From Microvirga sp. TS319 (GTDB taxonomy: Bacteria; Pseudomonadota; Alphaproteobacteria; Rhizobiales; Beijerinckiaceae), in NCBI RefSeq assembly GCF_041276405.1, contig NZ_JBGGGT010000001.1, positions 913,501 through 977,500 on the forward strand: a stretch of 64,000 bases of DNA, written 5' to 3'. Shown here piece by piece: positions 57,761-64,000 of this stretch. How positions within the stretch are numbered: position 1 is the stretch's first letter; each line of letters opens with the position of its first letter. Made by a program: the position numbers and the translations under genes. Below the pieces are notes generated by a model. That model saw nothing but the letters and a program-made list of their open reading frames with translations, was not told the DNA's origin and made no database searches.

Positions 57761-58858
57761 TCACTCGGCGGCTTCCAACAGAGCGCGACGAAGGGCGAAA
57801 CCATCCGGCGTCTGGCTCTGCCGGAGCAAATGAAGATCAGCTTTGACCATCTCCGCAACAAGTTGGGGAAACGTAGTGGTGTGACACCACCCGAGTTTGG
57901 CCTTAGCTTTGGTTGGATTGCCGAGCAGCAACTCCACTTCAGTGGGGCGGAAGTAGCGGGGATCGACCTCGACCAGCACTCTACCAGAGTCGGAATCCAC
58001 GCCGACCTCGTCGATGCCTTCTCCCCTCCAAGCGATCGTGCGACCGACTACCGCGAAGGCACGTTCAATGAACTCGCGAACAGCGTGCGTTTCGCCCGTG
58101 GCAAGCACATAGTCATCAGGCTCGTCCTGTTGCAGGATGCGCCACATTCCCTCGACATACTCACGGGCATGCCCCCAATCGCGCTTGGCATCAAGATTGC
58201 CAACGTAGAGTTTCTCCTGCAGGCCCAGTTCAATTGCCGCTATTGCGCGTGAGATCTTGCGGGTCACGAAAGTCTCGCCTCGGATCGGGCTCTCATGGTT
58301 GAACAGAATGCCGTTAGAGGCGTGCAGGCCATAGGCCTCGCGGTAGTTTACTGTAATCCAATATGCGTAGAGCTTGGCAGCCGCATAGGGGGACCGGGGG
58401 CAGAAAGGAGTAGTCTCGGACTGCGGCGTCTCCTGTACTTTTCCGTAGAGTTCGGACGTCGAAGCTTGGTAGAATCGGGCATTCTTCTCCAAGCCGAGAA
58501 TTCGAATGGCTTCAAGCACACGCAGGGTGCCGATGCCATCTGCATTGGCGGTATATTCTGGAGTTTCGAAGCTGACTTGGACATGACTTTGGGCAGCGAG
58601 GTTGTAGATCTCGGTAGGTTGGACCTCGGCCATGATGCGGATCAGGTTCGTCGCATCCGTCATGTCCCCAAAGTGGAGATGGAAACGGACATCGCGCTCG
58701 TGAGGATCCTGATAGAGGTGATTCACACGTCCTGTGTTGAAGGAAGATGAGCGGCGCTTGATGCCGTGTACAATATAGCCTTTCGCGAGAAGCAACTCAG
58801 CGAGATAAGCACCGTCTTGTCCGGTGACCCCACTGATTAGAGCAATCTTGTCTGTCAT
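57761..58858 (-). CDS. gmd: GDP-mannose 4,6-dehydratase
   Basis: This 365-residue SDR-type enzyme converts GDP-D-mannose to GDP-4-keto-6-deoxymannose. It has NADP motif [35 protein letters not shown] (residues binding NADP and substrate), the catalytic Thr/Ser-Glu in [20 protein letters not shown] and [20 protein letters not shown] (Tyr-x3-Lys), and [13 protein letters not shown]. First enzyme of the fucose branch. Length and motifs are normal. Confidence 0.96.
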   Translation of the reverse strand: MTDKIALISGVTGQDGAYLAELLLAKGYIVHGIKRRSSSFNTGRVNHLYQDPHERDVRFHLHFGDMTDATNLIRIMAEVQPTEIYNLAAQSHVQVSFETPEYTANADGIGTLRVLEAIRILGLEKNARFYQASTSELYGKVQETPQSETTPFCPRSPYAAAKLYAYWITVNYREAYGLHASNGILFNHESPIRGETFVTRKISRAIAAIELGLQEKLYVGNLDAKRDWGHAREYVEGMWRILQQDEPDDYVLATGETHAVREFIERAFAVVGRTIAWRGEGIDEVGVDSDSGRVLVEVDPRYFRPTEVELLLGNPTKAKAKLGWCHTTTFPQLVAEMVKADLHLLRQSQTPDGFALRRALLEAAE

Positions 58859-58962
58859 GAATAATACCTAAGAAGTCGGGCCACATTGAAAACATCTATT
58901 GTCAACGACTAAGCTACAGGCCTTTTACTTCCCAGAAAAAATGGGTACTACTCCCAAAGACA

Positions 58963-60237
58963 TCACCTCACTCGAATGCGCACCGCACGCTTGGCGCGGT
59001 TAGCAACCCGTTTTGCGCCAACTGCTTCCACTACGCGTGTCTCAAATTCTGAGAGGATCACATCCTTGGACCAGTGGGTCTCGGCACGCTGACGCGCATT
59101 TCCCCGCAGAAGGTCCCGCATTGGTTGGTTCGCGGCGAGACACATAATAGCTTCACAGAGCGCATTAACATCACCCGGGGGTGCGATAATTCCCGCATTT
59201 GCAATCTCATGGGCAATCCCGCTTCCCGGGAGCGCCGTTGCGATGACCGGACGTCCAGAAGCAAGCATCCCAGCAAGCTTTGATGGTAACACAAGATCGG
59301 CTGCTGCAGGGATTTGCGGCAGCAGGTGGATGTCAGCGGCGCAAAGCAACTCCGGCAGGAGTTCTGCAGGTTGCAGAGGTAGCAGTCGCACGTTGCCCAG
59401 GTCCTGCACCGCGTGCGCTAATTTCTGTTTTGCAGGCCCGGCACCACAAATAACGAAATGAATGTGGGACTGGCTCACCAGACACCGTGCCGCCTCAGCA
59501 AGGGTCATGACGCCCTGCTTCTCGGAGAGGCTGCCCGAGTATAGCAGAACTACATCGTTCTCACCCACCGCCCAATCTCTTCGATAAACTGAGGGGTCAA
59601 TGTCGGGGCGAATAATCCCCGTGTCACACCAATTGCGAAAGATGAATGCGCGCTCCGGCAGTACCCCCCTCGTTCTCAGTTGCGATACCATCGCAGGGGA
59701 TGGGGCACTCGCATGGTCAAAGGCGCGTAAAAATGACCGCTCCATGCCCGCCAGTACCCGAGCGAAACTCTTGCGTCTTATCATGCCCATCTGCAAGGCA
59801 AGATCGAGTTCGAAATCTTGAACATGAAGGAAAGAGGCTGCCCCGGTCAGCTTCGCAGCCAGAGCTGCGGCGGGCGCTGCCATCAGGTCGGGTGCCACTG
59901 CGACAATGGCATCGGGGCGGTAGGACAGCGCCTCAGCGAGAACAGCGGGTCCGCTGGTAGCCGCATAACTTGCAAGGTGCAACAAGCGCTTGAGACCGTT
60001 TGGGGAAGAGGGCACATAAAGCGGACACCTGAGGAGCGAAACATCTTTTCGCATCTCCCGAGAGTAGGACCAAGCTCGATATCCTTGCCCTACACGCCAG
60101 TGCGGATAGTACGGCGGCGCCGTTACGACATGGACAGCCCAACCCTTCTGAGCGAACCATTCCGCCATCTCGGTAGAATACTTCGGGATGCCGATTTCGT
60201 CCGGCGCATAATTAAGGGATTGGATCAGGAGACGCAC
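58963..60237 (-). CDS. WcaI-like glycosyltransferase (GT4 type)
   Basis: This 424-residue GT-B enzyme starts MRLLIQSLNYAPDEIGIPKY then STEMAEWFAQKGWAVHVVTA, the N-terminal pattern of WcaI (colanic acid fucosyltransferase). The C-terminal donor domain has LLYSGSLSEKQGVMTLAEAA, PLQPAELLPELLCAADIHLL and SKLAGMLASGRPVIATALPG. Same strand as gmd and fcl, 104 bases upstream of gmd. It probably transfers fucose or another sugar during exopolysaccharide repeat-unit assembly at the inner membrane. Confidence 0.88.
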   Translation of the reverse strand: MRLLIQSLNYAPDEIGIPKYSTEMAEWFAQKGWAVHVVTAPPYYPHWRVGQGYRAWSYSREMRKDVSLLRCPLYVPSSPNGLKRLLHLASYAATSGPAVLAEALSYRPDAIVAVAPDLMAAPAAALAAKLTGAASFLHVQDFELDLALQMGMIRRKSFARVLAGMERSFLRAFDHASAPSPAMVSQLRTRGVLPERAFIFRNWCDTGIIRPDIDPSVYRRDWAVGENDVVLLYSGSLSEKQGVMTLAEAARCLVSQSHIHFVICGAGPAKQKLAHAVQDLGNVRLLPLQPAELLPELLCAADIHLLPQIPAAADLVLPSKLAGMLASGRPVIATALPGSGIAHEIANAGIIAPPGDVNALCEAIMCLAANQPMRDLLRGNARQRAETHWSKDVILSEFETRVVEAVGAKRVANRAKRAVRIRVR

Positions 60238-61097
60238 GGGCCCCCTCCAAGGATTTGGATTTCGATTTTATATTAGGCACTTCAATTTCTCGATACAATC
60301 GATTTGTAATAAAACGCGCGCCAATCTCTTTTTACCTAGAGCCGGTGGCAAGAGCGGAGGAAATACTGTACGCAAGAGGCGCTGCTAACACTGGTATGCA
60401 GTTTGCGGCGCTTTGCTAGAGCGTCGGACGTGAAAAGTGGAAACCACCTTTAGGATTGAATCCGATGCTCTTTCCTAGCAGAGCGCATCGTTCTTGCGAA
60501 AAACCGGGTCCACTTTTCGCTAGTGCGGCCCGCCCGGTTCGCACGATGCGCTAGCGATAGCCCGAGAGGCTGACGCACGTACCGAGCGTAGGCACGTTGC
60601 GCGCTGTGACGTTTACTTCTGCCGCGAGCCGCTTGGAACTTTGGTCAGAGCACGACGGTAGTCCCGCATTGCAGGCCGAACCCACTGAAACGGCGCCGTG
60701 TGTGAACGTATCCGAACTCGTGTGAATGGGTTTGTTGTAATGGTCCAAACCTATCAAATTGGTCCATTCCGGAGACGGCTCTTTCGGGCAATGGACCTGA
60801 GGGGCGACAGTCATGGAGAAGACGCGGTACAGAGCGTTTAGACTCGGCATTTGGTGGAGCGGGTTGCTTTCCAAGCGCTCTAACCAGAGATCCCGAGCAC
60901 CCGTGCGACGTCCGCCTCATCAGAGCTACATCACCTCATCCTTCGGAGGTATGAAACTGTCATAGTAACACCTCATGGTGCTCCGCTATGCTCGACATTT
61001 GCTGCGCTGTGTATTGAGCTAGGTATGAGATTGAGGGGCGCCGATAATAGAAGCTGACACCCTCCAGCAGCCCAAGTCTTTCAGGAAGAAGGTACCG
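60238..61097. other. Intergenic region with repeat copy F; divergent promoters
   Basis: Apart from the repeat at 60416-60554 no gene was recognised on either strand. It separates divergent exopolysaccharide genes, so promoters for both should lie here. Confidence 0.45.
60416..60554. repeat. CTAG-type dispersed repeat, copy F (complete, CTAG at both ends)
   Basis: CTAGAGCGTCGGACGTGAAA, AGTGGAAACCACCTTTAGGA, TTGAATCCGATGCTC, GAGCGCATCGTTCTTGCGAA, AAACCGGGTCCACTTTTCGC, TAGTGCGGCCCGCCCGGTTC and GCACGATGCGCTAG. This is the cleanest copy and a good type sequence for the family. Confidence 0.9.
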
Positions 61098-62441
61098 ATG
61101 GAAAGAGCAAATAGCTCCTGGTTACATCGAAGCCAAGCTCTCGCTGCAGCTCTCCTGGGCTTTGTCCTCATACTCGCTCCTATCACGTCCGTCCTCGCCT
61201 CCGAGTACCGGGTCAACATTGGTGACGTACTCGAGCTGTCCGCTGCAAGCATACCGGAGTTTCGCCATCGGGGGACAGTGGCTGTCAGCGGCGAGGTATC
61301 CTTTCCGCTGGTTGGTGAAATCCCTGCCCGTAACAAATCCATCAATGAAATTCTTAAGGTTATCCAGGAGCGGGTACCTCAAAAGGTGCTGCGACGCCGA
61401 GCTCTGGATGGGAGCGAACACGACGTCGTTATTGATGGCGATGAGGTCTCCCTCACCATTGCCGAGTATAGCCCGATCTACGTCAACGGCGACGTTGCAA
61501 CCCCAGGCAGCTATCCCTACCGACCGGGGTTGACAGTGCTACAGGCAATTGCCCTTGCAGGCGGGTACGATACTATGCGGACCCGCATGGAAAACCCGTA
61601 CCTTTTGGCGGTGGATCTGCAGAGCGAGCGTGAGACTCTCATGAATGAGATTGTCCGCCAGCAGGCGCGGATCGCGCGCGTACAGGCCGAACTTGGCCGA
61701 GACAGTCAGGAATCCGATATACCCGCTGTCTCACCTGTGGGCGCTGACACCAAGGCGCTTGAGGTCGAGCGCCTTGATGTACGGAAGAGCGATTTTGAAA
61801 AGGAAAGGCAACACCTCACAGAGGCCGTCCAATCACTGAGTGTCAGCCTTGACCTTCTTGGGAAGCAGATGCAGACCGAGGCAGAACGGGCCAAAATCGA
61901 TCAGGAAGAGTTGGAGCGGGTGGAAGGCCTCGCCGCCAAAGGAATGGCAACTGTCGTTCGTGTGAGCGACATGAGGCGCTTGGTTCTGCTCTCCGCTAGC
62001 CGTGCAACCGAAATTGAAGCTCGATTTGAACAGGTAAAACAACAGCGGGCAGACGAACAGCGCAAACTGCAGAAATTATTTGATGAGCGCCGGATCGGGT
62101 TGTTGAAGGAACTGCAGGATGCGAAGTTGGAGCTCGCCGCAATCGTATCGAAGGTGTCAGCTGTGACGCAGAAAATGTTCATGGTTGGTGCTATTCGATC
62201 CCAACTCGGCCGCGGCGGCACCGGGGCTCCAGAGCTAGTCGTCGTCAGGAGGACGGACCAGGGCTCGGATCGCTTGGTGGCCACTGCGGAGACGGAGCTG
62301 CTTCCAAGGGATGTTGTTGAGGTCGCACTTCAGCTTGGTGGTTATTCCAGCAATGTTTCTAGTCATCACCCTGTGATCCGAGAGCATCTCGGTTCCCTTG
62401 AGCGGAGCGGCGGAAATCCGCTGACAGGGTTGCCGAATTGA
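61098..62441 (+). CDS. ExoF-like polysaccharide export protein (Wza/OPX family)
   Basis: This 447-residue protein has signal peptide ALAAALLGFVLILAPITSVL-AS and then YRVNIGDVLELSAASIPEF (Poly_export domain). It has GEVSFPLVGEIPARNKSINE and a SLBB-type segment (YVNGDVATPGSYPYRPGLTV, LQAIALAGGYDTM). Residues about 200-370 form long coiled coils (NEIVRQQARIARVQAELGRD, LTEAVQSLSVSLDLLGKQMQ, RFEQVKQQRADEQRKLQKLF), as in ExoF of succinoglycan export. No lipobox is evident. It should help carry the fucose-containing polymer across the periplasm. Transcribed away from the gmd-fcl-wcaI genes. Confidence 0.87.
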   Translation: MERANSSWLHRSQALAAALLGFVLILAPITSVLASEYRVNIGDVLELSAASIPEFRHRGTVAVSGEVSFPLVGEIPARNKSINEILKVIQERVPQKVLRRRALDGSEHDVVIDGDEVSLTIAEYSPIYVNGDVATPGSYPYRPGLTVLQAIALAGGYDTMRTRMENPYLLAVDLQSERETLMNEIVRQQARIARVQAELGRDSQESDIPAVSPVGADTKALEVERLDVRKSDFEKERQHLTEAVQSLSVSLDLLGKQMQTEAERAKIDQEELERVEGLAAKGMATVVRVSDMRRLVLLSASRATEIEARFEQVKQQRADEQRKLQKLFDERRIGLLKELQDAKLELAAIVSKVSAVTQKMFMVGAIRSQLGRGGTGAPELVVVRRTDQGSDRLVATAETELLPRDVVEVALQLGGYSSNVSSHHPVIREHLGSLERSGGNPLTGLPN

Positions 62442-63346
62442 AAGCTGACGAAATCGGATATTCCGGAATCAGGGAGCGCCGGCTTATACGTATCGAGTCT
62501 ATGTGGTCGTCGGATTGTGGCCTTGTTTTGCAAGTGGCTTTTTCAAAACTTAGCCTATTCTCGGTGAGGACGGAGAAAGTTTGAGCAAAGGCGTTCACAG
62601 GTGCTATTGAGCGGCGAGAGGGCGGAGAAAGACTGCTTCATGTTTGAAAGCAAAGTCGGTGAAGGGAACTCGTGGGAGCGGCTTTGAATATGCACGACGT
62701 AATGTGCTGCCCGCTGTGCCTCCCATCAAGCCGGTGGTATCGCTCACTTCCCGGCAGGCGCACGTCTCGGTACTTTCGGAAATCGAATGCCACCCACGAG
62801 CAATCAGCCGACGGTCTGCTCGCGTACGCCCCATTTCTGACTATGTACCCTGGGCTCGGTCAGTCATTACATCGACAGGCTCGCACCTCCGCTTGGCACT
62901 GTGAGATATCGACCCTTGCCAGCCCGATCGAAATCAAAGGGCGACCTGATGAGGAGAAAAATACTTTCTACGCAAGCGAGAAAGCATCGCTACACCCTGA
63001 TCATCGCCGACAGGCCACCTGACACATCTAGCCAAAGGCGCTCAATGGGCGCAACCAGAGCACCTACCCGTTGCTCTCCGCATCAACATCGACGCCATGC
63101 CTAGATCACCAGTATACATTGCTTATAGCTTTGCCAGGTCCAGGCTTGCTCAGGATCCTCGAATTCAGGTGCTGGAGAAGTTGGGCGTATTCGCCTTGTG
63201 TACGAATTTGTGCTGTGGCGCCCAGACGGGCTTGTCCTGGAGACGCAACGCCAATGCGGAACGCCGCCGACAGAAGTGCGGATTCTGCAAGACCGGATTA
63301 CAGCTGCAAGCGCAACGCGCGAGAGCAATTGATCATAGGTGATGAT
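62442..63346. other. 0.9 kb without a recognisable gene
   Basis: Several short open frames exist on both strands, none with family motifs or a good ribosome binding site. Base composition is lower in GC than the surrounding genes. Confidence 0.4.
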
Positions 63347-63412
63347 ATGGCCGAGACGACGGTACCATCATACGTGAATGCTGCAATTCGTGCTCTGAAT
63401 ACAGTCCTGTAA
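63347..63412 (+). CDS. Possible 21-residue leader directly upstream of the phosphatase gene
   Basis: ATG 63347 (MAETTVPSYVNAAIRALNTV, then L) with GGTGATGAT upstream. Its TAA at 63410-63412 is immediately followed by the ATG of the phosphatase, which allows translational coupling. Only position supports it. Confidence 0.25.
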   Translation: MAETTVPSYVNAAIRALNTVL

Positions 63413-64000
63413 ATGATCCTAGAACGTTTCCTCAGACGAACGCCTCAGACTTTGCGAATGTCAAAGATCCCGGAGGGCCTCAGACTTTATGTGGTAGGAG
63501 ACATTCACGGTCGTGCCGATCTGCTGATCGAGCTCAAGGAGTTAATTGCTGTCGATCAAGAGAAGCATCCCGCACGTGATGCGAGGACAGTCTTCCTAGG
63601 AGACTACATCGATCGAGGGGCAGACACGAAAGGCGTGCTCGAAATCCTCTCGTCACAGCCTTTTCCTACGGAACTAATTCCCCTACGCGGCAATCACGAG
63701 GCGATGCTGCTCACCTTCCTCAGCCGGCATGAGGCAGGCCGATTGTGGATTCAGAATGGAGGCCTTGAGACCCTCCGTTCATACGGGGTTGATGTTAGTA
63801 GGGTGAGATTCGGGCGCGGCTTGCACGAGGCCGCAGTCCATTTCAAGGCGGTGCTTCCGACAGCACATCTGAAATTTCTTCAGGATTTGCGGTTGTCATT
63901 CACGGCTGGTGATTACTTCTTCTGTCACGCTGGGATACGGCCCGGAATTCCGCTGATGCAACAGCGGGAGGAGGACCTCCTCTGGATCCGTGCGAAGTTT
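63413..64000 (+). CDS. PPP-family metallophosphatase, N-terminal 196 residues (runs off right edge)
   Basis: This Ser/Thr-protein-phosphatase-like or ApaH-like hydrolase has the two-metal motifs GDIHGRADL (about residue 28), GDYIDRGADTKG (about 60) and RGNHEAMLL (about 92), then FFCHAGIRPG. In order these are the GDxHG, GDxxDRG, GNHE and H-x-G signatures of bacterial PPP phosphatases. ATG 63413 directly follows a TAA; no strong ribosome binding site is visible. Bacterial homologues often lie in exopolysaccharide loci; a role in regulating the neighbouring export genes is inference. The C terminus lies outside the window. Confidence 0.88.
   Translation, partial: MILERFLRRTPQTLRMSKIPEGLRLYVVGDIHGRADLLIELKELIAVDQEKHPARDARTVFLGDYIDRGADTKGVLEILSSQPFPTELIPLRGNHEAMLLTFLSRHEAGRLWIQNGGLETLRSYGVDVSRVRFGRGLHEAAVHFKAVLPTAHLKFLQDLRLSFTAGDYFFCHAGIRPGIPLMQQREEDLLWIRAKF

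Noticed and set aside
60738..60770. Direct repeat TGGTCCA spaced by about 20 bases in the exopolysaccharide intergenic region as a regulator site
   Set aside because: Too short, not a palindrome, and no regulator in the window is linked to it.
62604..62904. Opposing short frames at 62.6-62.9 kb as a small gene pair
   Set aside because: Neither has a ribosome binding site or recognisable conservation; they look like mutual shadows.
1..64000. CRISPR arrays, rRNA and tRNA genes
   Set aside because: No regularly spaced identical repeats were seen and no cloverleaf with a GTTCRANNC T-loop was found by eye; a tRNA scan would be needed to exclude one fully.

Overview
The window looks like the chromosome or a large replicon of a high-GC alphaproteobacterium of the Hyphomicrobiales, most like Methylobacteriaceae (Microvirga or Methylobacterium). 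This is an inference from the CUT1 and Dpp-type importers, the paoABC aldehyde oxidoreductase, IS6-family remnants, an ExoF-like exporter, many tiny stress-type proteins (DUF2188, DUF6894, DUF2382, DUF1232, DUF1259) and general stress (EcfG-like) promoter motifs. No rRNA, tRNA or CRISPR array was recognised. Almost every junction between blocks carries transposase fragments or a short dispersed repeat, so this is accessory, heavily rearranged DNA.

Layout. 1-705: 5' part of otsA (trehalose-6-phosphate synthase), running off the left edge. 955-1421: broken PAS domain gene. 1533-7497: a run of very small genes, mostly on the minus strand, including a cold-shock protein, two DUF2188 proteins and several decayed copies. 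7831-8639: IS6-family wreck split by a repeat. 9165-12991: paoABC, a periplasmic-type molybdenum/FAD/FeS aldehyde oxidoreductase. 13538-14507: relic of ctaG next to a DUF2243 membrane protein. 14776-24408 (minus): a sugar-acid catabolic cluster made of a D-apionate-lactonase-like protein, a complete CUT1 ABC importer, a D-2-hydroxyacid dehydrogenase, an HpcH/HpaI aldolase, an ABM-fold protein and a NanR-like regulator. 25049-26782: membrane diguanylate cyclase. 28169-35939: stress and envelope block (DUF2382 pair behind an EcfG-like promoter, DUF1259 protein, beta-propeller, MFS exporter, DUF1232). 36016-37509: RcnA/RcnR-type nickel/cobalt efflux pair with an operator. 37597-39342: small secreted and stress genes.

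39643-56745: a large island with IS6-type transposase fragments at both ends. It holds an amino-acid-type binding protein and permease without an ATPase, then a divergent regulon around one GntR regulator. This regulon has an enolase-superfamily enzyme and the regulator on the minus strand. On the plus strand it has a DoeB-like zinc deacylase, a complete oligopeptide-type importer, an MlrC-family metalloenzyme and a second enolase-superfamily enzyme, followed by a broken DMT transporter and an SDR dehydrogenase. The arrangement suggests uptake, deacylation or amide cleavage and then dehydration or epimerisation of an acidic compound. The substrate is not evident, and this is the best candidate here for an undescribed catabolic system.

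56757-62441: exopolysaccharide genes, with gmd and fcl making GDP-L-fucose, a WcaI-like glycosyltransferase and an ExoF-like export protein. 63413-64000: 5' part of a PPP-type metallophosphatase, running off the right edge.

Cross-cutting signals. A short CTAG-bounded repeat (about 140-160 bp when complete) occurs six times. All three binding-protein genes are followed by a strong GC-rich stem-loop before the permease gene. Two perfect GGAAC-N16-CGTT promoters mark likely general-stress genes.
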